From an uncultured Tolumonas sp. (GTDB taxonomy: Bacteria; Pseudomonadota; Gammaproteobacteria; Enterobacterales; Aeromonadaceae): a stretch of DNA of 64,000 bases. The notes beneath the pieces were generated by a model that worked only from the letters and a program-made list of their open reading frames with translations, searched no databases and had not been told where the DNA came from. Where the stretch lies: contig NZ_OY782757.1 in the NCBI RefSeq assembly GCF_963678185.1, forward strand, positions 2,477,001 to 2,541,000, read 5' to 3'. Positions 47,772 through 57,456 of the stretch are shown here, one piece after another. Position 1 is the stretch's first letter; each line of letters starts with the position of its first letter. Made by a program: the position numbers and the translations under genes.

Positions 47772-48707
47772 ATGACCGCGAGTTTACGCATTGCCATCGT
47801 GGCGTATGAACAGGTACTGCCTTCCGCCTTGTATGGACTGGGTGAAGTGTTCTCGGCGGTGGAGCGTTTTCGTGACCATCATCCGGTGCAATCGCTAGAA
47901 TGGCGTTACTTGATTGCAGGAAAAGAGCAACTATCACCCTGCTGGCACACCGATGATGATGTTGATGTGGTTATTTTACCGCCGTGCAATGCAGGTCAGA
48001 CGCCAATCTGCCCTGCTTGGTTAGCCGCATGGTTACAGCAGCAACATCAGCGGGGGGCGGTGTTGGCCTCGGCATGTGTGGGAGCGTGCATGTTAGCGCA
48101 AACTGGGCTGTTAAATGGCCGGATTGTGACAACCCATTGGCTGTTGGCAGAGACCTTCCGCCTGCAATTTCCAGAAGTTCGTCTGAATTTAGATGCCGTT
48201 ATCATCGAAGAGACTGATCTGATCACGGCAGGCGGCATCATGGCCTGGCTCGATTTGGCAATGCGGATCGTGCGCCGTTATTACGGTGCCACGTTGGTGG
48301 CGCAGCTGAGTAAATACCTGTTGTGGGACAGTGGTGAACGCGAGCAGCGTTATTACCGCCGTTTTCAGCCGCCGAAACAGCACGGCGATGAGGCGATCCT
48401 CAAACTACAACTGTGGTTGGAAGTGCATTTTCAGAGCGCTTGCCCGTTGTCACAATTGGCCGAGCAGGCGGCGATGAGTCCGCGCACCTTGCAGCGGCGT
48501 TTTCTGGCGGCAACCCAATTGACCATCAGCAGTTATGTGCAGCATTTGCGGTTGGAGAAAGCACGGGAATTACTGGAAACCACGTTTTTACCGGTAGAAC
48601 AAATAATCTGGCAGATTGGTTACGATGACAGGGCGTCGTTTAATAAGTTGTTTAAAACGCAGATTGGTTTATCGCCCAAGGCTTACCGTCAACGGTTTGG
48701 TGGGTAA
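47772..48707 (+). CDS. AraC-family regulator with DJ-1/PfpI domain (GlxA type)
   Basis: The 311-residue protein has a DJ-1/PfpI-like N-terminal sensor (residues 1-180; the elbow Cys is in VLASACVGACMLAQTG). A C-terminal AraC double helix-turn-helix follows (MSPRTLQRRFLAATQLTIS and IIWQIGYDDRASFNKLFK). GlxA-type regulators often control choline, carnitine or amide metabolism. Here the divergent cysteine hydrolase is the likely target. The ATG at 47772 is the family-like start (MTASLRIAIVAYEQVLPSAL). Confidence 0.9.
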   Translation: MTASLRIAIVAYEQVLPSALYGLGEVFSAVERFRDHHPVQSLEWRYLIAGKEQLSPCWHTDDDVDVVILPPCNAGQTPICPAWLAAWLQQQHQRGAVLASACVGACMLAQTGLLNGRIVTTHWLLAETFRLQFPEVRLNLDAVIIEETDLITAGGIMAWLDLAMRIVRRYYGATLVAQLSKYLLWDSGEREQRYYRRFQPPKQHGDEAILKLQLWLEVHFQSACPLSQLAEQAAMSPRTLQRRFLAATQLTISSYVQHLRLEKARELLETTFLPVEQIIWQIGYDDRASFNKLFKTQIGLSPKAYRQRFGG

Positions 48708-48733
48708 AAAAATCCCTCGCTTGCGAGGGATTT
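48704..48733 (-). terminator. Terminator of the ilv operon
   Basis: A perfect 11-bp stem (AAATCCCTCGC / GCGAGGGATTT) has U7 on the minus-strand side. It stops the ilvDA transcript and may also serve the convergent AraC gene weakly. Confidence 0.85.
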
Positions 48734-48750
48734 AGGGGCAGTAATGGCAT

Positions 48751-50286
48751 TTAACGGGGGGCGAGGAACAGTTTGTAGGTTTCATCGTCGCTGACATCGC
48801 GCGATGGATAACCCAGCTCCTGCAAGTGGCGGTTAAACGCTGGCATATCATCTTCACCCAGCTCAAAACCACACAACACGTAGCCGTAATCGGCGCCGTG
48901 GTGACGATAGTGGAACAGGGTAATGTTCCACAACGTGCCCAGTGTTTCCAGAAAACGCAGCAGCGCGCCGGGTTGTTCCGGGAACTCGAAGCTGAACAGG
49001 CGTTCCTGCACGGCTTTGCACGGGCGACCACCGACCATGTAACGCACATGATTTTTTGCCAGGCTGTTATCGGTAATATTCAGTACCGAATAACCCGATT
49101 TCTGTAGCTCGGCGACCACCTGATGCAGCTCTTCGGTGCCATTGCTCAGGCGTACAGAAACGAAGATAGTCGCTTCTTTGTCTTCCGAATAACGGTAGTT
49201 GAACTCGGTGACCATGCGTTTGCCGAGGATATGGCAAAACTCCAGAAACGCGCCTTTGCGCTCAGGAATGGTCACCGCCAGCACGCCTTCACGTTTTTCA
49301 CCCAGTTCGCAACGCTCAGACACGTAACGCAGACTGTGGAAGTTGACGTTAGCACCAGACAAAATCGCCGCCATGCGCGCGCCTTTGGTCTGCGTCTGTT
49401 CAACGTATTTCTTGAGGCCAGCCAGTGACAGTGCACCGGAAGGCTCCGCCACCGCGCGGGTGTCATCAAAAATATCTTTCAGTGCGGCACAGATCTCATC
49501 GTTGGTCACGGTGATCACATCATCCAGATATTCACGACAGACACGGAAGGTTTCATCACCGGCACGTTTTACCGCCACCCCATCCGCAAACAGCGACACG
49601 CGCGGCAGATTCACCGGTTCACCGGCTTCCAGTGCCGCTTTCATTGACGCGGAGCCTTCCGCTTCGACACCGATCACTTTGATGTTCGGCAGCAGTTGCT
49701 TGATATACACCGCGACACCGGCCGCCAGACCACCGCCACCGACCTGCACAAACACATGCGTCAGGCGGGTGTCTTGTTCCAGCAGCTCACGACCGATGGT
49801 GCCTTGGCCGGCAATGACATCAACATCATCATACGGTGGGATCAGCGTGTAGCCGTGCACTTCAGCCAGACGACGGCTTTCGGCATAGGCTTCATCAAAG
49901 CTGTTACCGAACAACACGACGTTACCGCCCATACGACGCACGGCATCAATTTTGATGTCCGGCGTGGTGGTTGGCATCACAATGATGGCGGGAATTTTCA
50001 GCTTTGCGCCGGATAACGCCACGCCTTGGGCATGGTTACCGGCTGACGCGGCAATGATGCCTTTCGCGCGCTGTTCTTCACTCAACCCGGCGATCTTGTT
50101 ATAAGCCCCGCGCAGTTTGAACGAGTGCACCGGCTGCAGATCTTCGCGCTTGAGCGCCACGTGGTTGCCCAAACGATCGGAGATCTTTTTCAGCGTCTGT
50201 AACGGGGTGACTTTCGCCACCTCGTAGACCGGCGACAGCAGGATCTTGCGAAGATAATCGCTGGCCTGCGGTTGTGTGTCGCTCAT
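48751..50286 (-). CDS. ilvA: Threonine dehydratase, biosynthetic
   Basis: This PLP enzyme converts threonine to 2-oxobutanoate, the first committed step to isoleucine. The 511-residue protein has the PLP lysine in HSFKLRGAYNKI, the Ser/Gly cofactor loop SAGNHAQGVALSG, and two C-terminal ACT-like regulatory domains typical of the isoleucine-inhibited form. It is the last gene of the ilv operon, two bases after ilvD, and a terminator follows. Confidence 0.97.
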   Translation of the reverse strand: MSDTQPQASDYLRKILLSPVYEVAKVTPLQTLKKISDRLGNHVALKREDLQPVHSFKLRGAYNKIAGLSEEQRAKGIIAASAGNHAQGVALSGAKLKIPAIIVMPTTTPDIKIDAVRRMGGNVVLFGNSFDEAYAESRRLAEVHGYTLIPPYDDVDVIAGQGTIGRELLEQDTRLTHVFVQVGGGGLAAGVAVYIKQLLPNIKVIGVEAEGSASMKAALEAGEPVNLPRVSLFADGVAVKRAGDETFRVCREYLDDVITVTNDEICAALKDIFDDTRAVAEPSGALSLAGLKKYVEQTQTKGARMAAILSGANVNFHSLRYVSERCELGEKREGVLAVTIPERKGAFLEFCHILGKRMVTEFNYRYSEDKEATIFVSVRLSNGTEELHQVVAELQKSGYSVLNITDNSLAKNHVRYMVGGRPCKAVQERLFSFEFPEQPGALLRFLETLGTLWNITLFHYRHHGADYGYVLCGFELGEDDMPAFNRHLQELGYPSRDVSDDETYKLFLAPR

Positions 50287-50288
50287 GT

Positions 50289-52139
50289 TTATTCTCCCAG
50301 TTTGCTGCGATCGCGCACGGCACCTTTGTCAGCACTGGTCGCCAGATTCGCGTAAGCACGCAGTGCAAAGGAGACAAAACGGTCACGGTTAACCGGCTTC
50401 CATGCGGCTTTGCCTTTGGCTTCCATCGCGGCACGACGGGTCGCCAGTTCGCTATCACTGATTTTGATATCAATGGTGCGTGCTGGGATGTTGATGCTGA
50501 TCAGGTCACCATTTTCAATCAACCCGATGTTGCCGCCCGCAGCTGCTTCCGGTGATACGTGACCGATCGATAGCCCGGATGAACCGCCAGAGAAACGACC
50601 ATCGGTGATCAGTGCACACTCTTTACCTAAACCCATCGATTTCAGGTACGAGGTTGGATACAGCATTTCCTGCATACCCGGGCCGCCTTTCGGGCCTTCG
50701 TAACGCACGATCACCACATCACCGGCTTTGACGGTGCCACCCAAAATGCCAGCAACGGCGTCGTCCTGGCTTTCGAATACCACCGCTGGGCCTTCAAAGG
50801 TCAGAATGGATTCATCGACACCGGCAGTTTTGACGATACAGCCATCAATAGCCAGATTACCGGCCAACACGGCTAAACCACCATCCTGGCTGTAGGCGTT
50901 TTCTTTGGTGCGGATACAACCTTCTTTGCGATCCACATCCAGTGACGGCCAGCGGCAATCCTGACTAAATGCTTTGGTGGTTGGAATGCCACCGGGGCCG
51001 GCACTGTAGAATTTTTTCACTTCTTCAGATGGGTTCAGCGCCACGTCATATTGTTCAATCAACTCGGCCATCGACAGGCCCAACACGTTGCGCACCTCGG
51101 TGTGCAGCAAGCCAGCGCGGCTCAGTTCACCCAAAATGGCGACGATACCACCGGCGCGGTGTACGTCTTCCATGTGATATTTCTGCGTTGATGGCGCCAC
51201 TTTACACAGCTGTGGTACACGGCGTGACATGCGATCGATGTCGGCCATGGTGAAATCAACATCACCTTCTTGGGCGATGGCCAGCAGGTGCAATACAGTG
51301 TTGGTGGAACCGCCCATGGCGATATCCAGCGCGATGGCATTTTCAAACGCATCTTTGGTGGCGATGCCACGTGGCAGCGCAGTCACATCGTCTTGTTCGT
51401 AATAGCGTTTGGCCAGCTCAACGATGCGGTGACCGGCCGTTTTGAACAGCTGTTCACGATCAGCATGCGTCGCCAGCAGTGAACCGTTACCCGGTTGCGA
51501 CAGACCCAGCGCTTCGGTCAGGCAGTTCATCGAGTTGGCGGTAAACATCCCAGAGCACGAGCCGCAAGTCGGGCAAGCACTGCGCTCAACGGCGGCGGTG
51601 TCCTCATCGCTAACAGTTGGGTCAGCCGCCATGATCATGGCATCGACCAGATCCAGCTTGATGATTTTGTCTGATAGTTTGGTTTTACCGGCTTCCATCG
51701 GGCCGCCAGAAACGAAAATCACCGGAATGTTCAGGCGCATCGCTGCCATCAGCATGCCCGGGGTGATTTTGTCGCAGTTGGAGATACACACCATGGCATC
51801 GGCGCAGTGGGCGTTGACCATGTATTCCACCGAGTCGGCGATCAACTCGCGAGAAGGCAGGGAATAGAGCATGCCGCCATGACCCATGGCAATACCGTCA
51901 TCCACCGCAATGGTGTTGAACTCTTTGGCCACACCACCGGCCGCTTCGATTTCACGCGCTACCAATTGCCCCAGATCTTTCAGGTGCACATGGCCTGGTA
52001 CGAACTGGGTAAATGAGTTAACCACGGCGATAATTGGTTTATCGAAATCACCGTCTTTCATACCGGTGGCACGCCACAGTGCACGGGCACCGGCCATATT
52101 GCGACCTTGGGTGGTCGTTGCGGAACGTAACTTAGGCAT
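50289..52139 (-). CDS. ilvD: Dihydroxyacid dehydratase
   Basis: The iron-sulfur enzyme makes the 2-oxo acids of valine and isoleucine. The 616 residues contain the cluster cysteines in [11 protein letters not shown] and [20 protein letters not shown], and [20 protein letters not shown] near the C-terminus. GGAGATAAC lies upstream of the ATG. It is followed by ilvA. A 144-base gap with a hairpin separates it from ilvE, unlike the tight spacing in E. coli. Confidence 0.97.
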   Translation of the reverse strand: MPKLRSATTTQGRNMAGARALWRATGMKDGDFDKPIIAVVNSFTQFVPGHVHLKDLGQLVAREIEAAGGVAKEFNTIAVDDGIAMGHGGMLYSLPSRELIADSVEYMVNAHCADAMVCISNCDKITPGMLMAAMRLNIPVIFVSGGPMEAGKTKLSDKIIKLDLVDAMIMAADPTVSDEDTAAVERSACPTCGSCSGMFTANSMNCLTEALGLSQPGNGSLLATHADREQLFKTAGHRIVELAKRYYEQDDVTALPRGIATKDAFENAIALDIAMGGSTNTVLHLLAIAQEGDVDFTMADIDRMSRRVPQLCKVAPSTQKYHMEDVHRAGGIVAILGELSRAGLLHTEVRNVLGLSMAELIEQYDVALNPSEEVKKFYSAGPGGIPTTKAFSQDCRWPSLDVDRKEGCIRTKENAYSQDGGLAVLAGNLAIDGCIVKTAGVDESILTFEGPAVVFESQDDAVAGILGGTVKAGDVVIVRYEGPKGGPGMQEMLYPTSYLKSMGLGKECALITDGRFSGGSSGLSIGHVSPEAAAGGNIGLIENGDLISINIPARTIDIKISDSELATRRAAMEAKGKAAWKPVNRDRFVSFALRAYANLATSADKGAVRDRSKLGE

Positions 52140-52248
52140 TGTTATCTCCTTAATGGAAGCTGCCGGGTCTCTTCATCGGCCTGATTGGCAGCTTCGCTAT
52201 TATTTATACGAGTATGTCTTAGAATCTATTCGACTATTCTGCAAAACA

Positions 52249-52273
52249 AGAAGGCGCCCGTTATGCGCCTTCT
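52249..52273 (-). terminator. Hairpin between ilvE and ilvD
   Basis: A perfect 9-bp stem (AGAAGGCGC / GCGCCTTCT) is followed on the minus strand by TTGTTTTGC. It may partly stop ilvLGME transcription and leave ilvDA to a separate promoter in the remaining 109 bases. Confidence 0.5.
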
Positions 52274-52283
52274 GTTACCTCAA

Positions 52284-53207
52284 TTATTTGCTGACCGGAG
52301 TCAACCAGCCCCATTTATCTTCGGTCTCGCCATTGAACAGGCCAAAGAAGATTTTTTGGATCGCTTCCGTTACCGGGCCACGGCAGCCAGCACCGATCTG
52401 CATGCGGTCAACGGAGCGCACTGGGGTGATCTCAGCGGCGGTGCCACACATGAAGATTTCATCCGCCAGATAGAGTGCTTCACGTTGCAGTGACTCTTCA
52501 CGGATGGTGTAACCCAGCTCACGCGCCAGCGTGATGATAGTGTCGCGGGTGATACCCGGCAGAATGCCTGACGTGGTTGGCGGGGTAAATAGCACACCAT
52601 TTTTCACGATGAACAGGTTTTCACCTGAGCCTTCCGAGATGTAACCATTGGTGTCTAACGCAATACCTTCCACATAACCGTTACGGCGCGCTTCACGGGC
52701 GATCAGCTGTGAAGACAGGTAGTTACCACCGGCTTTGGCACCGGTTGGAATAGTGTTGGCAGCCAAACGACTCCAAGAGGAAACCATCACGTCCACGCCT
52801 TGTGACAGCGCTTCTTCGCCTAAGTAGGCACCCCAAGGCAGTGCGCCGATCATCACTTCCGCATTGTCGCTCTTTGGCAACACGCCGAGGCCCACGTTAC
52901 CGATGAAGGCTAATGGGCGCAGATAAGCACTTTTCATGTCGTTTTTGGTGACGATATCACAGCACGCCTGTTCAATGGTGGCTTTGTCGAATGGCATGTC
53001 CATCCAGTAGATTTTGGCGGAATCAAACAGGCGCTGGATGTGCTCTTTCAGACGGAATACGGCAGTGCCCGTTGGGGTGTCATAGGCTCGAATGCCTTCA
53101 AACACCGAAGAACCATAATGCAGGGCATGCGTCATCACGTGAACCTGCGCGCGATCCCATTCCACCATTTCGCCATTGAACCAAATGTATTTTGTAGTCT
53201 GTGACAT
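52284..53207 (-). CDS. ilvE: Branched-chain amino acid aminotransferase
   Basis: This class IV PLP aminotransferase catalyses the last step to valine, leucine and isoleucine. The 307-residue protein begins TKYIWFNGEMVEW and contains HYGSSVFEGIRAY, the lysine-bearing AKAGGNYLSSQLI region, GSGENLFIVKNG and GTAAEITPVRSVD. It starts 12 bases after ilvM, within the ilvLGME transcript. Confidence 0.97.
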   Translation of the reverse strand: MSQTTKYIWFNGEMVEWDRAQVHVMTHALHYGSSVFEGIRAYDTPTGTAVFRLKEHIQRLFDSAKIYWMDMPFDKATIEQACCDIVTKNDMKSAYLRPLAFIGNVGLGVLPKSDNAEVMIGALPWGAYLGEEALSQGVDVMVSSWSRLAANTIPTGAKAGGNYLSSQLIAREARRNGYVEGIALDTNGYISEGSGENLFIVKNGVLFTPPTTSGILPGITRDTIITLARELGYTIREESLQREALYLADEIFMCGTAAEITPVRSVDRMQIGAGCRGPVTEAIQKIFFGLFNGETEDKWGWLTPVSK

Positions 53208-53219
53208 GCTTATATTTCC

Positions 53220-53486
53220 TTATGCGCTGATCTTTAAGGCAGATTGTTCAGATTGATCCAGTGCTTCCACGTGAAACACATCGATCAGTTTGTTCAGTTG
53301 GCTCTGCAACAGCTGGATCGGGCGTTCACTCTCCACGGTCACGGCAATACGCAGGGAACTGCTATCGGGTACGGTTTCCATATTTAACTGACACAGAGCA
53401 AAGCCACGGTGACGCACCACACGCAGCACGCGTTCCAGTACTTCTGGGCGGGAACCGGTGATCAAATTCAGCTGATGTTGTTTCAT
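53220..53486 (-). CDS. ilvM: Acetolactate synthase II small subunit
   Basis: The 88-residue ACT-domain regulatory subunit pairs with IlvG. It begins [20 protein letters not shown] and lacks the longer C-terminal half of IlvH/IlvN, as is normal for IlvM. The ATG at 53486 overlaps the ilvG stop by four bases (ATGA), giving coupled 1:1 translation. Confidence 0.93.
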   Translation of the reverse strand: MKQHQLNLITGSRPEVLERVLRVVRHRGFALCQLNMETVPDSSSLRIAVTVESERPIQLLQSQLNKLIDVFHVEALDQSEQSALKISA

Positions 53487-55132
53487 GGTTTGCTCTCCAT
53501 CATATCCTGATTGGCGGCACCTGGCGGAACCAGAGGCCAAACATTTTCTTCTGCTGAAATCGATACGTGCAGCAGATAAGCGCCGTCGCTGGCCAGCATT
53601 CTGGCAATCGCAGCGGGGACTTCGTCTTTGCGGGTGATGGTTTCGCCTGCGATATCAAAGGCGGAAGCCAGACGCACAAAATCGGGGTTGTCTGACAGGA
53701 TGGTTTCACTGAAACGGGCGTCGAAAAACAGCTCCTGCCACTGACGCACCATACCCAGACGCTGGTTATCCAATAACACCATTTTGACCGGCAGTTTGGC
53801 GCGGCGCAGTGTGCCCAGTTCCTGAACATTCATCATAAAGGAACCGTCACCGCTGACCAAGACTACTTCGTCGTTCGGGCGCGCCATTTTAGCACCCACT
53901 GCAGCCGGTAAGCCAAAGCCCATGGTGCCTAAACCGGAGCTGGAAATGTGATTGCGCGGGCTATTGAATTGCATGTGCTGCGCCACCCACATTTGATGCT
54001 GGCCGACGTCGCAACACACCACGCTGTTTTCCGGCAAGGCATCGCTCAGTTGTTTCAGCAGTAGCGGGGCATAGATATGCTCACCCGGGTGGTCATAACG
54101 CCATGGGAAATCATGTTTCATCGCCACACAGTGTTCACGCCAGCTGGCGATATTCAGTGTCATCGCCAATTGTGGCAGTACGCTGCGCATGTCACCGTGC
54201 AAGGCAACGTGCGCGCTGCGCAATTTGCCCACTTCCGCGGCATCGACATCCAGATGAATAATTTTAGCATGCGGAGCAAAGGCAGCCAGTTTGCCGGTCA
54301 CCCGATCATCAAAACGCGCCCCGGCAACTACCAATAGATCGGCTTCCTGCACCACTAAGTTGGCGGCTTTGGTGCCGTGCATGCCCAGCATGCCTAAGAA
54401 TTGCGGGCAGTTTGGGTCAAGTGATCCAATGCCTTTCAGGGTGGTCACCGACGGCATGGTGGTGAGCGCGGCAAAATCACGCAGCTCAGCCACGGCATCG
54501 GCCGCAATCACGCCACCACCGACATACAGCACTGGTTTTTTTGCTTCGCTTAACAGCTTACGGGCGGCGACGATGGCTTCTTGCTCGTCATTTTCATATT
54601 GTTCGGCCACGAGCTCGATCAGGGTATCGAGTTCGGCTTTCGCCAGCTGAATGTCTTTCGGGATATCGACTAACACGGGGCCGGGGCGACCAGAACGGGC
54701 AATACGGAACGCTTCCGCGACGATCTGGCCCAGTTCATCGACCGATTGCACCATGAACGAGTGTTTGGTGCAGGCCAGTGACAAGCCCAGCACGTCCACT
54801 TCTTGAAACGCGTCAGTGCCGATCAGTGGCGAGGCGACCTGACCGGTTAGTGCCACTACCGGCACCGAATCGAGCAGCGCATCGGCCAGGCCGGTGATCA
54901 GGTTGGTGGCACCCGGACCGGAGGTGGCGATACAGACGCCGACTTTCCCGGTCGAGCGTGCGTAACCGATAGCGGCCATCGCCGCGCCTTGTTCATGACG
55001 ACATAACAGGTGAGGAATACCCCCATCGTACAGTGCGTCGTACACTGGCATGATCGCGCCACCCGGATAACCAAAAACCTGGGTAACACCCTGCTGGTGT
55101 AATGCTTTGACTAAGTACTGGGCCCCGTTCAT
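53483..55132 (-). CDS. ilvG: Acetolactate synthase II large subunit
   Basis: The ThDP enzyme makes acetolactate and acetohydroxybutyrate. The full-length 549-residue protein shows the catalytic Glu in [13 protein letters not shown], the FAD/substrate region and the ThDP motif [14 protein letters not shown]. The frame is intact, unlike the frameshifted E. coli K-12 copy. AAGGAA precedes the ATG. It is the first structural gene after the ilvL leader and attenuator. Confidence 0.96.
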   Translation of the reverse strand: MNGAQYLVKALHQQGVTQVFGYPGGAIMPVYDALYDGGIPHLLCRHEQGAAMAAIGYARSTGKVGVCIATSGPGATNLITGLADALLDSVPVVALTGQVASPLIGTDAFQEVDVLGLSLACTKHSFMVQSVDELGQIVAEAFRIARSGRPGPVLVDIPKDIQLAKAELDTLIELVAEQYENDEQEAIVAARKLLSEAKKPVLYVGGGVIAADAVAELRDFAALTTMPSVTTLKGIGSLDPNCPQFLGMLGMHGTKAANLVVQEADLLVVAGARFDDRVTGKLAAFAPHAKIIHLDVDAAEVGKLRSAHVALHGDMRSVLPQLAMTLNIASWREHCVAMKHDFPWRYDHPGEHIYAPLLLKQLSDALPENSVVCCDVGQHQMWVAQHMQFNSPRNHISSSGLGTMGFGLPAAVGAKMARPNDEVVLVSGDGSFMMNVQELGTLRRAKLPVKMVLLDNQRLGMVRQWQELFFDARFSETILSDNPDFVRLASAFDIAGETITRKDEVPAAIARMLASDGAYLLHVSISAEENVWPLVPPGAANQDMMESKP

Positions 55133-55162
55133 TTCCTTGTCCCTTTTGACTGCAAAATAGCT

Positions 55163-55198
55163 TAAAAAAAAACCCCCGAGTGGTGTGCTCGGGGGTTT
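55163..55198 (-). terminator. ilv attenuator terminator
   Basis: A GC-rich stem (AACCCCCGAG with CTCGGGGGTT) and a U9 tract lie between the ilvL stop and ilvG, at the position of a ribosome-controlled attenuator. When branched-chain tRNAs are scarce the ribosome should stall in ilvL and allow an antiterminator to form. Confidence 0.9.
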
Positions 55199-55217
55199 GT
55201 GAGTCTTTCCGTCCTGA

Positions 55218-55310
55218 TTAGCGAGTAGCTAATCGCGCCCCGAGCGGTGGAATAATCACCACCACGACCAGGATCACAATAATGCTAATCAGAGACTGAA
55301 TCTTGCTCAT
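55218..55310 (-). CDS. ilvL: ilvGMEDA operon leader peptide
   Basis: The 30-residue peptide begins [12 protein letters not shown] and runs through [12 protein letters not shown] to end in ARLATR. Fifteen of its codons are Ile, Leu or Val, and the VVVVIIPP core matches the E. coli leader in layout. It is too short for routine gene calling. It works as a sensor of charged branched-chain tRNA for the attenuator 20 bases downstream. Confidence 0.92.
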   Translation of the reverse strand: MSKIQSLISIIVILVVVVIIPPLGARLATR

Positions 55311-55663
55311 AAAATTCAAAAAATCCGGTTTGTTCCGCAAAATCATGCGGGCGTGACACAGAATTAGCATATTCCTGTGCGTAAATACAATCAGTTTTTT
55401 ACTGCAGGCTGATTATTTCTTAAACAGCCTTAGTTTTTTTATGGTTCTATCGACTATGTTTTTCGTTATTAGTTAGCATAACTAACTATCTATCTGTGAC
55501 TTAATTAAAAAACATTTTGTGAAATCCATTTTTTTTGGCGAGATGAACCAATCTGGCCGCACTGCCTGATTTCAGCCTTAGGGCGTGCTATTTTCAAATT
55601 TCAGTATTAATTAAGTTTCGTTGGTTATGCTCAGTACACAGGAATAAAACTCCGGAGGCGGGC
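55311..55663. other. Divergent promoter region of ilvL and the retropepsin-like gene
   Basis: The 353 bases are AT-rich and contain no credible gene. A TATGCT -10-like element lies on the minus strand near 55366-55371, plausible for ilvL, but no convincing -35 partner is visible. No other conserved site was recognised. Confidence 0.4.
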
Positions 55664-56188
55664 ATGCAGATCAGAACAATATTGGTGGCAATGATGGTAG
55701 TGGTAACGAGTATGGTTAATGCGGCTGAACCGGTGCCAGGCAGTGCGGTATCTGCGCCACCTAAAGTATTCGGTTGGGTCGAAAAAGCCTTGTTGCTGCC
55801 AGGTGCTTTACCGCTGAATATAAAAATGGATACCGGTGCCTTAACCTCATCGTTGGATGCCCGTGATCTGGAACGTTTTCGCAAAGACGGCCGTGACTGG
55901 GTACGTTTTGTCGTCGAAGTACAAGACGAGCATGACCAGCAACACAGCATGAATTATGAACGTGAAGTGCAGCGTGATGTGTTACTGCGCGGTGCGGGTG
56001 GCGCCGATCATCGTCCAGCGGTATTAATGCAAATTTGTATCGGCGATCAGGTGTATGAAGAGCAATTTACCCTGCGTGATCGCGGTGATATGAAATATCC
56101 GGTCTTGATTGGCCGCCGCACTATAGAGCATCTGGGCTTAATAGATGTGAAACAGCAATTCACAATGGAACCGAAGTGCCCTGCGTAA
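55664..56188 (+). CDS. Retropepsin-like protein (RimB/DUF785, so-called ATP-dependent zinc protease)
   Basis: The 174-residue protein has a signal peptide (residues 1-20, ending VNA). A single aspartyl-protease-like domain follows: FGWVEKALLL, the active-site motif KMDTGALTSSLDA, and a C-terminal PVLIGRRTIEHLGLIDV. The Asp-Thr-Gly triad is intact. Most family members are cytosolic and linked to RimK-type ligases; this one appears exported and no ATP-grasp gene is nearby. GGAGGCGGGC precedes the ATG. Confidence 0.85.
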   Translation: MQIRTILVAMMVVVTSMVNAAEPVPGSAVSAPPKVFGWVEKALLLPGALPLNIKMDTGALTSSLDARDLERFRKDGRDWVRFVVEVQDEHDQQHSMNYEREVQRDVLLRGAGGADHRPAVLMQICIGDQVYEEQFTLRDRGDMKYPVLIGRRTIEHLGLIDVKQQFTMEPKCPA

Positions 56189-56290
56189 CGACAATCCAGC
56201 GTCGTGTCTCCGGCTCTGGGTATAAACCTGCTGGATCTCTGTTTTTCCTCACTGGTGGATCTTCGCCCGCGGTCACTCCCCTTTTACTGT

Positions 56291-56318
56291 AAAGCCTCAC
56301 GTACATTTTTGAGGCTTT
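56291..56318 (+). promoter_or_regulatory. Hairpin covering the ribosome-binding site of the GNAT gene
   Basis: A perfect 9-bp stem (AAAGCCTCA / TGAGGCTTT) contains the only Shine-Dalgarno-like sequence (GAGG) for the ATG at 56322. It could lower translation of the acetyltransferase or serve as a weak terminator for the gene upstream. Confidence 0.5.
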
Positions 56319-56321
56319 ATC

Positions 56322-56771
56322 ATGCCAGCATTACTGACCATTTTACCGATCACGGCTGAACACTACGCTCAATGGTTGCCGCTGTGGCAGGGCTACCAAC
56401 GTTTTTATCAAACCGTTATTCCGGACGAAACCACACAAACGACGTGGCAGCGTTTGCTCGACCCGCAAGAGCCCATGCAGGCCGCACTCGCGTGGTTAGA
56501 TGGTGTGGCAGTGGGGATGGTGCATCGTATTACCCATCGTTCGACATGGACGGTGGGCAATTATGTTTATCTGCAAGATCTGTTTGTGACGGATGCTGTG
56601 CGCGGACAGGGGGTCGGGCGCGCGCTGATTGAACATGTGTATGCACAAGCGAGTGCGCAAGGCGCATCACGGGTTTACTGGCTGACGCACGAGACCAACC
56701 AGCAAGCGATGGCATTATATGAACAAGTGGCACAACGATCGGGGTTTATTCAATTTCGGCATTTACTTTGA
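56322..56771 (+). CDS. GNAT-family N-acetyltransferase
   Basis: This 149-residue single-domain acetyltransferase has the acetyl-CoA-binding motif A in LQDLFVTDAVRGQGVGRALI and motif B in RVYWLTHETNQQAMALYEQV. The acceptor substrate is unknown. Its 3' end overlaps the convergent RimJ-like gene by 26 bases. A hairpin covers its ribosome-binding site. Confidence 0.88.
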   Translation: MPALLTILPITAEHYAQWLPLWQGYQRFYQTVIPDETTQTTWQRLLDPQEPMQAALAWLDGVAVGMVHRITHRSTWTVGNYVYLQDLFVTDAVRGQGVGRALIEHVYAQASAQGASRVYWLTHETNQQAMALYEQVAQRSGFIQFRHLL

Positions 56772-57456
56772 ATGTGTTTAACGATTGTTTTTGTCGGCCA
56801 TCGTCGGTGAAGTTGTCTGCCGATAACCAGTGTGCGATGGCCGTGCGAATGGCTGGCCAGTCTTGATCGATGATGGCATACCACGCGGTATCACGGCTTC
56901 GCTGTTTATACACCGAGGCTTGGCGAAAAATACCTTCAAACTGGAAGCCAATCCGTTCTGCGGCGCGGCGGGACGGGGCATTGAGATGGTCGCATTTCCA
57001 TTCACACCGGCGATAGTTCAGCTCATCAAACAGATAGTCGAGTAGCAAGAAAATCGCTTCCGTGGCCATCGTGGTGCGTTGTAATGACGGCGAAAACGTC
57101 ACATAACCAATTTCTGCAACGCCATTGGCGGCATCGATGCGCATCAGGGCCAGCGTGCCGATCGCTTGCTGGGTGAATAGGTCGATGACAGCAAAATGCA
57201 TAACCTCTTTGGTTTGGCTCAATGCATGAAGATGCTGAAGAAAAAGGGTTTCATCAGCAAATGGGCCAAAAGGAAGGTAAGTCCAGATGGATTCTGTGTT
57301 GGAGTGCAAAAAGGCATGGCACAAATCTTCAGCATGGAGCACTGGATTGAGCGGTTCTAAGCGGCAAGTGCTGCCATTCAAGATTTGTGCTTCAGGAAAC
57401 GAGCATGGTTGCCAATCAGGTAAGGCATGACCGATGGGCTGGGTGATTTGATTCAT
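56746..57456 (-). CDS. RimJ/RimL-type GNAT acetyltransferase
   Basis: The 236-residue protein is of the acetyltransf_3 type (RimJ/RimL, YdaF-like). Motifs are CRLEPLNPVLHAEDL, AIGTLALMRIDAANGVAEIG, and APSRRAAERIGFQFEGIFRQ, typical of this subgroup, with an R-D-T-A-W-Y ending. AGGAGGAAA lies just before ATG 57456. The start overlaps the stop of the PaiB-like gene (ATGA), so the two are co-translated. The substrate may be a small amine, amino acid or protein N-terminus. Confidence 0.88.
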   Translation of the reverse strand: MNQITQPIGHALPDWQPCSFPEAQILNGSTCRLEPLNPVLHAEDLCHAFLHSNTESIWTYLPFGPFADETLFLQHLHALSQTKEVMHFAVIDLFTQQAIGTLALMRIDAANGVAEIGYVTFSPSLQRTTMATEAIFLLLDYLFDELNYRRCEWKCDHLNAPSRRAAERIGFQFEGIFRQASVYKQRSRDTAWYAIIDQDWPAIRTAIAHWLSADNFTDDGRQKQSLNTFKVNAEIE

